A DNA stretch of 64,000 nt from Leifsonia xyli subsp. cynodontis DSM 46306 (GCF_000470775.1 NC_022438.1:1054001-1118000), one strand, 5' to 3'; shown: positions 55,272 through 64,000, counted from the stretch's first letter. The notes: generated by a model from the sequence alone, not told the origin. Program-made: numbers and translations.

Positions 55272-55436
55272 TAGAATCGACGGGCCTAGATGCGTGTTCC
55301 CGGTGCGGCTGCTAGGGGCACGGATTCGACGGAATGGCCCTTTAGCCGGGCGTCCACGGCGACAATCCCTCTCTCTGCGGGCTTTTACGTGTGCCCGCAT
55401 CCCTTGAACCTATAGAGAGAAAACCGAAAGGAAACC
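55272..55436 (+). promoter_or_regulatory. Promoter and long structured 5' leader of rpsD
   Basis: TAGAAT (55272-55277) is a good -10 and leaves a leader of about 155 nt before rpsD. The leader can form at least two helices: CCTAG (about 55286-55290) with CTAGG (about 55311-55315), and TGCGGGC (55376-55382) with GCCCGCA (55393-55399). In many bacteria S4 represses its own operon through the leader; whether this one does is inference. A GAAAGGAAACC ribosome binding site closes the leader. Confidence 0.45.
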
Positions 55437-56060
55437 GTGTCTTCACGTTCCCGCAGCAAGACCCGTGAGTCTCGCGCCCTGGGCATCGCCCTCACCCCGA
55501 AGGCCGCCCGCTACATGGAGAAGCGCCCGTACGCCCCGGGCGAGCACGGCCGCAGCAAGCGCAAGGCCGACTCCGACTACGCTGTCCGTCTGCGCGAGAA
55601 GCAGCGCCTTCGCGCCCAGTACGGCATCCTCGAGAAGCAGCTGCGCATCGCCTTCGAGGAAGCCCGCCGCACCCAGGGTCTGACCGGTGAGAACCTGGTC
55701 GAGATCCTCGAGATGCGCCTGGACGCCCTCGTGCTCCGCGCCGGTTTCGCCCGCACCATCTCGCAGGCCCGTCAGTTCGTGGTCCACCGTCACATCCTGG
55801 TCGACGGCAAGCTCGTGGACCGTCCATCGTTCCGCGTCAAGCCGGGTCAGACTATCGGCGTCAAAGCCCGCTCCGAGGGCACCGAGCCGTTCCAGGTCGC
55901 GGCGGCCGGCGGTCACGTCGATGTCCTGCCGAAGACCCCGGCCTATCTCTCGGTCGAGCTCGACAAGCTGCAGGCCCGCCTCGAGCGCCGCCCCAAGCGT
56001 ACCGAGGTGCCCGTCACCTGTGACGTCCAGCTGGTCGTCGAGTACTACGCGGCCCGCTAA
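55437..56060 (+). CDS. rpsD: 30S ribosomal protein S4
   Basis: Primary 16S rRNA-binding protein of the small subunit; 207 residues. It is the zinc-free form: no cysteine cluster in the N-terminal SSRSRSKTRESRALGIALTPKAARYMEKRPYAPGEHGRSKRK. It has QLRIAFEEARRTQGLTGENLVEILEMRLDALVLRAGFARTISQARQFVVHRHILVDGKLVDRPSFRVKPGQ (S4 domain, about 79-150). The start is GTG at 55437 after GAAAGGAAACC. A single-gene unit closed by a strong terminator; the stand-alone location away from the alpha operon is normal for actinobacteria. Confidence 0.96.
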   Translation: MSSRSRSKTRESRALGIALTPKAARYMEKRPYAPGEHGRSKRKADSDYAVRLREKQRLRAQYGILEKQLRIAFEEARRTQGLTGENLVEILEMRLDALVLRAGFARTISQARQFVVHRHILVDGKLVDRPSFRVKPGQTIGVKARSEGTEPFQVAAAGGHVDVLPKTPAYLSVELDKLQARLERRPKRTEVPVTCDVQLVVEYYAAR

Positions 56061-56081
56061 GGCTCCGCGAGACTCCCCGCA

Positions 56082-56117
56082 GACGGGGCCGTGGCTTCGG
56101 CCACGGCCCCGTCTTTC
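56082..56117 (+). terminator. Rho-independent terminator after rpsD
   Basis: A 14-bp perfect stem GACGGGGCCGTGGC (56082-56095) / GCCACGGCCCCGTC (56100-56113) capped by a TTCG tetraloop and followed by TTTCGTT. It begins 21 nt after the rpsD stop. Confidence 0.93.
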
Positions 56118-56171
56118 GTTGCGACGGCTACGCTTGACGAGTATGCCCGTGACGGAATGAAAGGGGCCGAT

Positions 56172-56549
56172 GTGTCCGGAGGCGACATCGCAGGACTGAT
56201 CGCGGCGGCGGTGTTCGCTGTGCTGGTGGGTTTCATCGCCGTTCCGCTGCTGAAGCTCGGGCGCGTGCTCGACTCGATGCGGGATGCGATCAAGGAGGCC
56301 AGCGACGGCATCGCGCCGATTCTCGACGAGACGGCGACGACGCTGCAGGAGACGAACAAGCAGCTGGCGCGGGTGGACGTCATCACGGGGAACGTCGCGG
56401 ACGTGACGGGCAATGTCTCCGCCCTCGTCGCGCTCTTCGCTGCGACGGTCGGCGGTCCGCTGATCAAGCTGGCCGGTTTCAGCGCGGCTGTCCGCGCGGC
56501 GTTCCGCGGCGCTGGCGGAACCCGGGGGACTCGCCGCAAGGCGGGCTAG
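56172..56549 (+). CDS. DUF948 family membrane protein
   Basis: A 125-residue protein with an N-terminal membrane helix (about 6-30, IAGLIAAAVFAVLVGFIAVPLLKLG) followed by an amphipathic helical region (RVLDSMRDAIKEASDGIAPILDETATTLQETNKQLARVDVITGNVADVTGNVSAL) typical of DUF948, and a second hydrophobic stretch near 90-105. GTG 56172 was chosen because AAAGGGG lies 7 nt upstream; an ATG at 56157 is also possible. Function is unknown. It sits between rpsD and alaS, as is common in actinobacteria, with a small membrane protein gene next. Confidence 0.82.
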   Translation: MSGGDIAGLIAAAVFAVLVGFIAVPLLKLGRVLDSMRDAIKEASDGIAPILDETATTLQETNKQLARVDVITGNVADVTGNVSALVALFAATVGGPLIKLAGFSAAVRAAFRGAGGTRGTRRKAG

Positions 56550-56610
56550 ACTTGCGCAGGTGCGTCCGCGCACGCCGACGCGCACACATCCAGAAGAGGG
56601 AAGAGACACC

Positions 56611-56802
56611 ATGAAGAGTTTCCTGTGGCTCCTCGTCGGGGTCGCCATCGGCTTCGTCGTCGCCCACAAGGTGAACGAGACCCCGAGCGGTCGCGAGTTC
56701 TTCAGCTCGCTCGACAAGAAGGCGCGCGATTTCGGCGAGGCCGTTTCGGACGGCTACCGCCAGCGCGAGGCCGAGATCCGCTCGGCCATCGACGGCGACT
56801 GA
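56611..56802 (+). CDS. Small single-pass membrane protein of unknown function
   Basis: A 63-residue product: MKSFLWLLVGVAIGFVVAHKVNETP, one membrane helix (about 3-19), then a soluble helix SGREFFSSLDKKARDFGEAVSDGYRQREAEIRSAIDGD. A GAAGAGGGAAG ribosome binding site precedes the ATG. Small proteins of this kind regularly follow the DUF948 gene ahead of alaS in related genomes, which supports it as real. Role unknown; possibly a partner of the DUF948 protein. Confidence 0.78.
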   Translation: MKSFLWLLVGVAIGFVVAHKVNETPSGREFFSSLDKKARDFGEAVSDGYRQREAEIRSAIDGD

Positions 56803-56846
56803 CGTCCGCCGCCTTCTCCTCGCACGCTTCGACACGACCGGAACTC

Positions 56847-59504
56847 ATGCAGACTGCCGAAATCCACCGCCGCTGGCTCGACTTCTTCGCCCGGCGCGGC
56901 CACACCGTCGTCCCGTCCGCCTCGCTGGTGAGCGATGACCCCTCGCTGTTGTTCACGGTGGCGGGGATGGTGCCCTTCGTCCCGTACCTGACCGGTGTCG
57001 TGCCCGCGCCGTTCCCGCGGGCGACGAGTGTGCAGAAGTGCATCCGCACGCTCGACATCGAGGAGGTCGGCAAGACGCCGCGGCACGGCACGTTCTTCCA
57101 GATGTGCGGCAACTTCTCCTTCGGCGACTACTTCAAGGAACAGGCGATCACCTTCGCCTGGGATCTGCTCACGACGGCGGAGGCCGAGGGCGGCCTCGGC
57201 TTCGCCCCGGAGGACCTCTGGGTCACGGTGTACGAGGAGGACGACGAGGCGCGCGAGATCTGGCGGCGTGTCTCGGGGCTGCCCGATGAGCGCATCCAGG
57301 GTCTCGGCAAGGACACGAACTACTGGTCCACCGGGCAGCCGGGGCCCGCTGGGCCGTGCTCGGAGATCTTCTTCGACCGCGGTCCGGCGTACGGGATCGA
57401 TGGCGGTCCCGCGACGGACGACGACCGCTACGTGGAGATCTGGAACCTTGTCTTCATGCAGTATCTACGGGGCGAGGGCACCGGCAAGAACGATTTCGAG
57501 ATCCTCGGCGATCTGCCGAAGAAGAACATCGACACCGGGCTGGGGCTGGAGCGCGTCGCGTTCCTCAAACAGGGCGTCGACAACATGTACGAGATCGACC
57601 AGGTGCGCCCGGTGCTCGACCGCGCGGCGGAGCTGGCGGGCAAGCCCTATGGGCACGAGGCCCACGAGGACGATGTGCGCCTCCGCGTGGTGGCCGACCA
57701 TGTCCGCAGCGCGCTGATGCTCATGACAGACGGGGTCACGCCCTCCAACGAGGGCCGCGGCTATGTGCTGCGGCGCCTGCTGCGGCGCACGGTGCGCGCG
57801 ATGCGTCTGCTCGGCGTAGAGACGGCGACCTTCCCCGAGCTGTTCCCGGTCTCGCGCGACGCGATGAAGGCCGCGTATCCCGAGGTGGAGACCGAGTTCG
57901 CGCGCACCTCCCAGCTGGCCTACGCGGAGGAGGAGACCTTCCTGCGCACGCTCGCGTCGGGCACCAGCATCCTGGACATCGCGGTCGCGAACACGCAGAA
58001 GGCCGGCAAGAAGGAGCTCGCGGGCGACACCGCGTTCCTGCTGCACGACACCTACGGCTTCCCGATCGACCTGACGCTGGAGATGGCGGAGGAGGCAGGG
58101 CTCAGCGTGGATCGCGGTGCGTTCGACACGCTCATGGCCGACCAGCGCGCCCGCGCGAAGGCGGACGCGAAGGCGAAGAAGACGGCGCTGGCCGATCTCT
58201 CCGTCTACTCCGGCTTCCGTGCGCTCGGCGAGACCGTCTTCACCGGCTACACCGAGCTGGAGACCGAGTCGAGCGTGCTCGGGCTCATCGTCGACGGGCG
58301 CTCCGTGACCAAGGCGGGCGAGGGCCAGGTGGCCGAGATCGTCCTGGGCGCGACCGCGCTGTACGCCGAGTCGGGTGGTCAGGACGCCGACGCCGGCACG
58401 ATCGTCGGCCCGGGCTACGAACTCGACGTGCTCGATGTGCAGAAGCCGGTCAAGGGGCTCATCAGCCACAAGGTGCTCGTGCGAAGCGGCGAAGTCGGTG
58501 TGGGCGCCCCGGCGACGAGCCTGGTGGATGCGGACTACCGCCGCGGTGCGAAGCAGGCGCACTCGGGCACCCACATCATCCACGCTGCCCTCCGCCAGGT
58601 GCTCGGCTCCAACGCGCATCAATCCGGTTCGTACAACAAAGCGGGCTACCTGCGGCTCGACTTCTCGTGGAACCAGGCCCTCTCGCCGGAGACCCGGAGC
58701 GAGATCGAGGAGATCTCGAACAGCGCGATCCGCCAGAACCTCGAGGTGACCACCCGCGAGCTGCCGCTCGCGGAAGCCAAAGCGCTCGGGGCGATGGCGC
58801 TGTTCGGCGAGAAATACGGCGACACGGTTCGCGTCGTCGACATCGGCGGACCCTGGTCGCGCGAACTCTGCGCGGGCACGCATGTCGCGCGCAGCACCGA
58901 GATCGGCATGATCAACCTCGTCAGCGAGTCGTCGGTGGGTTCGACCAACCGCCGTGTGGAGTCGCTGGTCGGACTCGAAGCCTTCAAGGATCTCGCCCTC
59001 GAGCGCACGATCGTCTCGCAGCTGTCCAGCTCGCTGAAGACGCCGCGGGAGCAGCTGCCCGAGAAGATCGCCGACCTCATGGCGAGTCTGAAAGCGGCGG
59101 AGAAGCGCATCCAGGCGTTCGAGGCCCGCGCGGTGCTCGACCGGGTGCCGGGCCTGCTCGAAGCGGTGTCGCGTCGTGGCGCGGTGCAGGTGGTCGCGGC
59201 CGATGCGGGCACGCTGAGCACAGCGGACGATCTGCGCCTGCTCGCCATCACGGTGCGTGACCGGCTCGGCTCCGATCCGGCGACGGTCGCCCTGGCGGCG
59301 ATCGCGGATGGCAAGCCGGTCGTGATCGTGGCGACGAACCAGGCCGCACGGGACGCCGGCGTCACCGCGGGCGCGCTCGCCAAGACCGCCGCGGGCGTCC
59401 TGGGCGGCGGCGGCGGCGGCAAGGCCGATCTGGCGCAGGGCGGTGGCACGGACGCGACCGCGATTCCGGCCGCACTCGCCGCCGTCAGTGTGGCGATCGG
59501 ATAG
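56847..59504 (+). CDS. alaS: Alanyl-tRNA synthetase
   Basis: Class IIc synthetase charging tRNA-Ala; 885 residues, normal length. The catalytic core has RRGHTVVPSASLVSDDPSLLFTVAGMVPF, RTLDIEEVGKTPRHGTFFQMCGNFSFGDYF and DTGLGLERVAFLKQGV (motif 3). The editing domain has the zinc ligands in HSGTHIIHAALRQVLG (about 571-586) and CAGTHVARSTEIG (about 674-686). The C-terminal C-Ala domain ends with a Gly-rich GVLGGGGGGKADLAQGGGTD. The start is ATG 56847 (MQTAEIHRRWLDFF). It leads an operon with ruvX, mltG, aroE and aroC (spacing 3 nt or overlap). Confidence 0.97.
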   Translation: MQTAEIHRRWLDFFARRGHTVVPSASLVSDDPSLLFTVAGMVPFVPYLTGVVPAPFPRATSVQKCIRTLDIEEVGKTPRHGTFFQMCGNFSFGDYFKEQAITFAWDLLTTAEAEGGLGFAPEDLWVTVYEEDDEAREIWRRVSGLPDERIQGLGKDTNYWSTGQPGPAGPCSEIFFDRGPAYGIDGGPATDDDRYVEIWNLVFMQYLRGEGTGKNDFEILGDLPKKNIDTGLGLERVAFLKQGVDNMYEIDQVRPVLDRAAELAGKPYGHEAHEDDVRLRVVADHVRSALMLMTDGVTPSNEGRGYVLRRLLRRTVRAMRLLGVETATFPELFPVSRDAMKAAYPEVETEFARTSQLAYAEEETFLRTLASGTSILDIAVANTQKAGKKELAGDTAFLLHDTYGFPIDLTLEMAEEAGLSVDRGAFDTLMADQRARAKADAKAKKTALADLSVYSGFRALGETVFTGYTELETESSVLGLIVDGRSVTKAGEGQVAEIVLGATALYAESGGQDADAGTIVGPGYELDVLDVQKPVKGLISHKVLVRSGEVGVGAPATSLVDADYRRGAKQAHSGTHIIHAALRQVLGSNAHQSGSYNKAGYLRLDFSWNQALSPETRSEIEEISNSAIRQNLEVTTRELPLAEAKALGAMALFGEKYGDTVRVVDIGGPWSRELCAGTHVARSTEIGMINLVSESSVGSTNRRVESLVGLEAFKDLALERTIVSQLSSSLKTPREQLPEKIADLMASLKAAEKRIQAFEARAVLDRVPGLLEAVSRRGAVQVVAADAGTLSTADDLRLLAITVRDRLGSDPATVALAAIADGKPVVIVATNQAARDAGVTAGALAKTAAGVLGGGGGGKADLAQGGGTDATAIPAALAAVSVAIG

Positions 59505-59507
59505 CTC

Positions 59508-59975
59508 GTGCGCAGCGGTGTTCGGCTCGGCATCGACGTGGGTACGGTGCGGATCGGCGTGAGCCGCTCCGACCCGCACGGGATGCTGGCGACGCCGTAC
59601 GAAACGATCGCTCGCTCCGAGGACGCGGCGGATCGGCGCAGGATCGCCGAGATCGTGACGGATCTCGGCGTCGTCGAGATCGTCGTCGGGCTGCCCCTGG
59701 CCCTCTCGGGCGCGCGCACCGCCTCCACAGCCGATGCCGTCGCGTTCGCGGAAGCGCTCGTCGCCGAGGTGGGCGCTCCAGTGCGTCTCGTGGACGAACG
59801 GCTCTCGACCGTCTCGGCCCATTCGGCGCTCCGGTCTTCCGGAAAGAATGCGAAAAGTTCTCGTCCTGTTGTCGATCAGGCCGCCGCCGCGATAATTTTG
59901 CAGCACGCGCTCGACGCGGAGCGCGCCACCACCCGTCCGCCAGGCTATTCCGTCGAACCCAGGATTGGACCTTAG
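59508..59975 (+). CDS. ruvX: Putative pre-16S rRNA nuclease (YqgF/RuvX)
   Basis: RNase H-fold protein, 155 residues. It has GIDVGTVRIGVSRSDPHGMLATP (catalytic Asp, about residue 8), VVEIVVGLPLALSGARTAS (about 60-78), VRLVDERLSTVSAHSALRSSGKN (acidic residue, about 92-114), and RPVVDQAAAAIILQHALD (final Asp, about 122-139). YqgF has been linked to 5' maturation of 16S rRNA. The GTG at 59508 is 3 nt after the alaS stop. Its stop lies inside the mltG start region. Confidence 0.92.
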   Translation: MRSGVRLGIDVGTVRIGVSRSDPHGMLATPYETIARSEDAADRRRIAEIVTDLGVVEIVVGLPLALSGARTASTADAVAFAEALVAEVGAPVRLVDERLSTVSAHSALRSSGKNAKSSRPVVDQAAAAIILQHALDAERATTRPPGYSVEPRIGP

Positions 59976-61524
59976 TTTGCCGCAGAACCCGCAGGAGAGA
60001 CCGGACCTGCCTGTCTTCCCCGCTGTCACCGGGCAGCCGCTGACCCGTCGCGAGGCGAGGGAAGCGCGTGCGGCGGAGCAGACGCGGGACGGGGCTGCCA
60101 GCGGGGACGAGGCCGAGGGTTCGGGAACGGGTCAGCGCAATCCGCGCGCATCTGGGCCGTGGACGACGTCGTCGGCGCAATCGCCCGCCCGATCCGCCGG
60201 TTTCCCCGGGCTGGACTTCGACGCCGTCATCACCGGACCGGTCGCGACCTCCGGAGGCGGGAACGCCGAGGGGTTTCCGCCCGGTCAGCGCGACCCGGTC
60301 CCTGCCGCCTCCCGTCACGGCTCGGACCACTTCGCAGCGGAGAGAGACGAGTACGGGAATCGCCCCCTGCAGCAGGTCGGGCGCGACGGGGCGGGTCCGG
60401 ACGAGTCGCCCCTGGGCTGGTGGCAGCAGGACACGCTTTCGCGCGAAGAGCCGAAGCGGAGACGGCGTTGGGTGCGTCGCCTCGTCGTGTTCGTCGTGAT
60501 CGTCGCGGTGCTGGGCGGTCTGGCCGCTGGAGCGTACGTGTTCTTCCAGCCGCAGGCCGAGCGGGTCCTCGCCGCGATCCTGCCGAAGGACGACGATTAC
60601 AAGGGGAACGGCGCCGGGCAGGTGATGTTCACGATCAAGTCGGGTGACACCGGCGACACGATCGCGACCAATCTGCACAAGGCAGGCGTGACCAAGAGCC
60701 ACGATGCCTTCTACATGCTGCTGCTGCGGCAGAAGCCGGAGCCCGAGTTCCAGCCGGGGGTCTTCAAGCTCGCCAAGCAGATGAGCGCGCTGGCAGCCCT
60801 CATCGCCCTCCAGGACCCCGCTTCCCGGGTGGCCTCCTCCGTCACTATCCCGGAGGGGACGGCCGAAGCCGATGCTCTGAAGACGGTCAGCGAGAGGACC
60901 GGCATCCCGCTCGCGCAGCTGCAACAGGCTGCCACCGCGCCGGCCGACTTCGGGCTGCCGGCGGAGGCAAAGACGCTCGAGGGCTTCCTGTTCCCGGCGA
61001 CCTACACGTTCGCGCCCGGCGTGAGCGCGCACGACGCGATCAAGATGATGGTGGACCGCATGTTCCAGTCGCTGGACGCTGCGAAGGTCGCCCCGGCGGA
61101 CCGGTGGAAGACGATCGTGCTCGCCTCGATCGTGCAGCGAGAGGCCGGACTGAAGGACGACTATCCGAAGGTGGCGCGTGTGTTCCTCAACCGGCTAGCA
61201 CAGGGCTGGGACCTCCAATCCGACGCGACCGTCGCCTACGGCAATGGAAACACGCATCGGGTGGAGACGACGGACGCCGAGCGCGCCGACGCCGGCAACC
61301 CCTATAACACCTATGTGCATTCTGGACTGCCGGTTGGCCCGATCTCCAACCCAGGGGATCTCGCGATCAACGCTGTCATGCATCCCGCAGACGGACCGTG
61401 GATGTTCTTCGTGACGTGGAACTTGCAGACCGGTGAGACGATCTTTTCGACGACTACGGCGGAGCATGACGCCGCTGTAGCGAAATGGCGGCAGTGGATG
61501 AAGGACAACCCCGGGTATGAGTAG
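59965..61524 (+). CDS. mltG: Endolytic murein transglycosylase MltG
   Basis: Membrane-bound lytic transglycosylase that trims nascent peptidoglycan strands; 519 residues. A long Pro/Gly/Ala-rich cytoplasmic region (about 1-165) precedes one membrane helix (about 172-194, VVFVVIVAVLGGLAAGAYVFF). Then comes an extracytoplasmic part with a LysM-like segment (VMFTIKSGDTGDTIATNLHKAGV). The YceG domain has TLEGFLFPATYTFAPGVSAHDAIKMMVDRM, the catalytic Glu in VLASIVQREAGLKDDYPKVARVFLNRL (about 384-410), and NPYNTYVHSGLPVGPISNPG. The start is TTG at 59965 or, 12 nt later, TTG at 59977; both follow an AGGA. It overlaps aroE by 8 nt (ATGAGTAG). Confidence 0.94.
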   Translation: MDLSLPQNPQERPDLPVFPAVTGQPLTRREAREARAAEQTRDGAASGDEAEGSGTGQRNPRASGPWTTSSAQSPARSAGFPGLDFDAVITGPVATSGGGNAEGFPPGQRDPVPAASRHGSDHFAAERDEYGNRPLQQVGRDGAGPDESPLGWWQQDTLSREEPKRRRRWVRRLVVFVVIVAVLGGLAAGAYVFFQPQAERVLAAILPKDDDYKGNGAGQVMFTIKSGDTGDTIATNLHKAGVTKSHDAFYMLLLRQKPEPEFQPGVFKLAKQMSALAALIALQDPASRVASSVTIPEGTAEADALKTVSERTGIPLAQLQQAATAPADFGLPAEAKTLEGFLFPATYTFAPGVSAHDAIKMMVDRMFQSLDAAKVAPADRWKTIVLASIVQREAGLKDDYPKVARVFLNRLAQGWDLQSDATVAYGNGNTHRVETTDAERADAGNPYNTYVHSGLPVGPISNPGDLAINAVMHPADGPWMFFVTWNLQTGETIFSTTTAEHDAAVAKWRQWMKDNPGYE

Positions 61525-62977
61525 AACCAGCAAGGCTTCCTCTCGCAAAGCGACCGGCGTCGACGCGGCAGCGCAGATCGCTGCTCTGTTCGAGACGCAA
61601 CGCCAGGACGAAGCCGAGGAGACCGCGAAGGCGGCTGAGGAGAGCGAGAAGCCGGCGCCGGATGAGCCGTCGCCGGAGAGACCGGCGCCTGAGGTGTCGC
61701 CGGAGAACCCGGCGCTGGCGAGGCCGGTTGCTGAGCCGTCGCCGGAGAGACCGGCGCCTGAGGTGTCGCCGGAGAAGCCTGTATCGGATGAGCCGTCGCC
61801 CGAGTCGGTCTGGGTCCCTGAGCTGTTGCCGGAGAGACAGGCGACGGATGAGCCGTCGCCCGAGTCGGTCTGGGTCCCTGAGCTGTTGCCGGAGAGACAG
61901 GCGACGGATGAGCCGTCGCCCGAGCCGGTCTGGGCCCCTGAACCCGTGCCCGTGCAGACGGCTCCGCCCGCGATCCTGCCTGGGAAGCCGGTGGTCTCGC
62001 AGCGTCCGCGCCTGGCGGTGCTCGGTTCGCCGATCGGGCACTCCAAATCCCCCGACCTCCACCGCGCCGCCTACGAGGTGCTGGGGCTCGACTGGGAGTA
62101 CGGCCGCGAAGAGGTCGTCGAAGCCGCCTTGCCCGCCTACCTCGACGGGCTCGGAGAGGAGTGGCGTGGACTCTCGCTGACGATGCCGCTCAAGAAGGCG
62201 GTCATCCCGCTGCTCACGGATATCGACAGGGTGGCCGCGGAGACCGGTGCTGCGAACACGGTGCTGTTCGACGGCGAAGAGGTCCGCGGGTTCAACACCG
62301 ATGTCGGCGGCATCGTGCGCGCGCTGTCGGCCGCGGGGCTCGAACGCGTCCGCTACGTCCACATCCTGGGTGGAGGGGCAACGGCCGCCTCCGCCCTCGT
62401 GGCGGCCGCCGAACTCGGGGCCGAGCGGGTCGACCTGCACGTCCGTGACCTGGAGAAGAGCCTGTCGCTCGAGCCGCCGGCTCACGGGCTGGGGCTGCGC
62501 ATTCGCATCCGGTCCTTCCTGCAGGCCGACCGCTCGCTCGACATCCCCGAACTCGTGATCAGCACCCTGCCGGGCGACGTCTCCATTCCGGTGCTCTACA
62601 CAGACTCGACGCGGCGCAGAGCCGTGCTGCTCGATGTGGCCTACGAGCCGTGGCCGACGCCCCTGGCGAGGGCATGGCAGTCCGTCGGCGGCACCGTGGT
62701 GTCGGGGCTCGGCATGCTGGTGCATCAGGCGCTGCTCCAGGTGCGCGTGTTCGTCTCCGGCGACCCGCTGGAGCCGCTGCCCGACGAAGAGGCTGTGCTC
62801 CGGGCGATGCTCGCTGTTGCGGGGGTGGACGCTGCGGGGGCGCCGCTGGAGGCGGCGGCGGACACACCCGGAACGTCGCTGGACGGCGCGGCGGTGGACG
62901 CCGCGGCGGCGTCGCTGGACGGTGTGGGCGTGGACGCCGTGGGAACGCTCCCCGAGGAGGCAGCGGCGGGAGCGTAG
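61517..62977 (+). CDS. aroE: Shikimate dehydrogenase with long repetitive N-terminal extension
   Basis: Reduces 3-dehydroshikimate to shikimate. The enzyme proper (about residues 165-425) has [22 protein letters not shown] (shikimate Ser pair), [15 protein letters not shown] (catalytic Lys), [19 protein letters not shown] (catalytic Asp), the nucleotide loop [20 protein letters not shown] and [12 protein letters not shown]. The first about 160 residues are an acidic Pro/Glu-rich extension with two repeat types: [13 protein letters not shown] twice, and a 20-residue unit starting [20 protein letters not shown] in two exact copies plus a partial one. The C-terminus adds an Ala/Asp-rich tail of about 50 residues. 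ATG 61517 overlaps the mltG stop; a start nearer [12 protein letters not shown] cannot be excluded, but the long frame stays open with normal codon use. Confidence 0.88.
   Translation: MSRTSKASSRKATGVDAAAQIAALFETQRQDEAEETAKAAEESEKPAPDEPSPERPAPEVSPENPALARPVAEPSPERPAPEVSPEKPVSDEPSPESVWVPELLPERQATDEPSPESVWVPELLPERQATDEPSPEPVWAPEPVPVQTAPPAILPGKPVVSQRPRLAVLGSPIGHSKSPDLHRAAYEVLGLDWEYGREEVVEAALPAYLDGLGEEWRGLSLTMPLKKAVIPLLTDIDRVAAETGAANTVLFDGEEVRGFNTDVGGIVRALSAAGLERVRYVHILGGGATAASALVAAAELGAERVDLHVRDLEKSLSLEPPAHGLGLRIRIRSFLQADRSLDIPELVISTLPGDVSIPVLYTDSTRRRAVLLDVAYEPWPTPLARAWQSVGGTVVSGLGMLVHQALLQVRVFVSGDPLEPLPDEEAVLRAMLAVAGVDAAGAPLEAAADTPGTSLDGAAVDAAAASLDGVGVDAVGTLPEEAAAGA
61663..61924 (+). repeat. Tandem and dispersed repeats in the aroE 5' extension
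   Basis: A 60-nt unit is perfectly repeated: bases 61785-61864 equal 61845-61924, so two full exact copies (61801-61860 and 61861-61920) lie side by side with partial copies at both ends. Upstream, a 45-nt block is duplicated exactly at 61663-61707 and 61732-61776, 69 nt apart. Both periods are multiples of three, so copy-number change keeps the frame. Confidence 0.95.
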
Positions 62978-63018
62978 TGCGGGCGGGGAGGCCCCTGCCG
63001 CTGTGCCAGAATCGAATC

Positions 63019-64000
63019 ATGCTTCGTTGGCTCACGGCCGGGGAATCCCACGGCCCGGAACTCATCGCCGTCCTCGAGGGGCTCCCCGCGGGGGTCCCGG
63101 TCTCGCTCGACGCCATCCGCGCCGACCTAGCCCGCCGGAAGCTCGGCTACGGGCGCGGAGCGCGGATGAAGTTCGAGCAGGATGCGCTCGAGGTCTCGGG
63201 CGGTGTCCGGCACGGGCTGAGCCTCGGCAGCCCGGTCGCCCTGCGCATCGGCAACTCCGAGTGGCCCAAGTGGGTGGACCTCATGAGCCCGGAGCCGGTC
63301 GCGGCGGAGAAGCTGGCGGGCGCCCGCGGCGCCCCGCTCACGCGTCCGCGTCCGGGCCACGCCGACCTGGCCGGGATGCAGAAGTACGGTTTCGACGAGG
63401 CCCGTCCGGTCCTGGAACGCGCCAGCGCCCGTGAGACGGCCGCGCGGGTGGCCCTCGGCGCGGTGGCGCGCTCCTTCCTCGGCGAACTCGGCATCACACT
63501 CGTCAGCCACACGCTTTCCATCGGTCCGGTGCGCGTCCCCGAGGACGCCGTTTGGCCGACGCCGGCGGATGTCGCCGCGCTCGACGCCGACCCGCTGCGC
63601 TGCTTCGACCCCGCGACCTCCGAGTGGATGGTCGCGGAGGTGGATGCCGCGCACAAGGACGGCGACACGCTCGGTGGCGTGGTCGAGGTGCTCGCCTACG
63701 GGCTTCCGCCGGGGCTCGGTTCGTATGCTCACTGGGACCGCCGGCTCGATGCGCAGCTCGCGGCGGCTCTCATGGGCATCCAGGCGATCAAGGGCGTCGA
63801 AGTCGGCGACGGTTTCCTGACGACGACCCGCCGCGGTTCGCAGGCCCACGATGAGCTGGTGGCGGAGGACGGCGCGATCGTCCGTCAGAGCGATCGGGCC
63901 GGCGGTACCGAGGGCGGGATGAGCACCGGCGGCGTGCTGCGCGTGCGCGCGGGCATGAAGCCGATCGCGACGGTTCCGCGCGCTCTGCGCACGATCGACG
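63019..64000 (+). CDS. aroC: Chorismate synthase, N-terminal part (3' end outside window)
   Basis: Converts 5-enolpyruvylshikimate 3-phosphate to chorismate with reduced FMN; last step of the shikimate route. The frame is open from ATG 63019 to the window edge, 327 codons of the usual about 400. Visible motifs are [21 protein letters not shown] (signature 1, His), [61 protein letters not shown] (signature 2 region), and [14 protein letters not shown], all present. It follows aroE by 41 nt; no separate promoter was found, so the two are probably co-transcribed. Confidence 0.96.
   Translation, partial: MLRWLTAGESHGPELIAVLEGLPAGVPVSLDAIRADLARRKLGYGRGARMKFEQDALEVSGGVRHGLSLGSPVALRIGNSEWPKWVDLMSPEPVAAEKLAGARGAPLTRPRPGHADLAGMQKYGFDEARPVLERASARETAARVALGAVARSFLGELGITLVSHTLSIGPVRVPEDAVWPTPADVAALDADPLRCFDPATSEWMVAEVDAAHKDGDTLGGVVEVLAYGLPPGLGSYAHWDRRLDAQLAAALMGIQAIKGVEVGDGFLTTTRRGSQAHDELVAEDGAIVRQSDRAGGTEGGMSTGGVLRVRAGMKPIATVPRALRTID

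Noticed and set aside
55308..55330. 5' end of a tmRNA gene
   Set aside because: Only the GGATTCGACGG resemblance is present; no tag reading frame, pseudoknots or matching CCA-bearing 3' end occur before rpsD begins.

Overview
The window is high-GC actinobacterial DNA. Gene order, the actinobacterial RuvCAB-YajC-SecDF-Rel and AlaS-RuvX-MltG-AroE-AroC runs, frequent GTG starts and a GlnR-type box upstream of amt all point to Microbacteriaceae. The many decayed genes and insertion sequences among otherwise intact housekeeping genes fit a Leifsonia xyli-like genome undergoing reduction. The genus is an inference; the decay is visible in the sequence.

Layout. 1-4050: aconitase (5' end outside the window) and dxs. 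4051-8583: a lower-GC insert holding a stray fadB fragment, a frameshifted small secreted protein, a lipoprotein, a three-part export system (peptidoglycan-binding adaptor, broken ABC ATPase, FtsX-like permease) and an IS256 remnant. 8584-13793: the minus-strand fadB-fadA / rnd-DUF3000 block. 13894-17596: hydrolase, sufE-like, sulfurtransferase, zapE. 17680-20492: nitrogen block, with a double GlnR-like box, amt, and a second Amt paralogue that has lost both pore histidines. 20563-23119: a twice-frameshifted metY-like gene beside an intact malY/patB-like aminotransferase. 23209-24707: an IS30-family element. 24743-25348: four tRNA genes (Val-CAC, Gly-GCC, Cys-GCA, Val-GAC) and a terminator.

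25349-35593 is a decayed accessory region behind tRNA-Val: an orphan hsdM, an hsdS cut after about 16 codons by an IS481-family element, a very large Ig-repeat surface protein with five frameshifts and an IS-truncated C-terminus, a 71-residue gene tail, and an N-terminally truncated NamZ/DUF1343 gene. The core resumes at 35638: thrS-HIT, pdxY-pdxR-like divergent from pdxST, yebC, ruvCAB, yajC-secDF, rhodanese, rel, then a broken AbiEi-like gene, a DUF349 protein, a cyclophilin, rarA, rpsD, DUF948, alaS, ruvX, mltG, aroE and aroC (3' end outside the window).

Functionally the intact part covers isoprenoid, vitamin B6 and shikimate synthesis, ammonium uptake, protein export, recombination, the stringent response and translation. 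The accessory parts (peptide export, restriction, adhesion, cell-wall recycling, direct sulfhydrylation) are where decay concentrates. Most breaks are 1-2 nt indels, several in short homopolymers, so read-level confirmation would separate true pseudogenes from assembly error.
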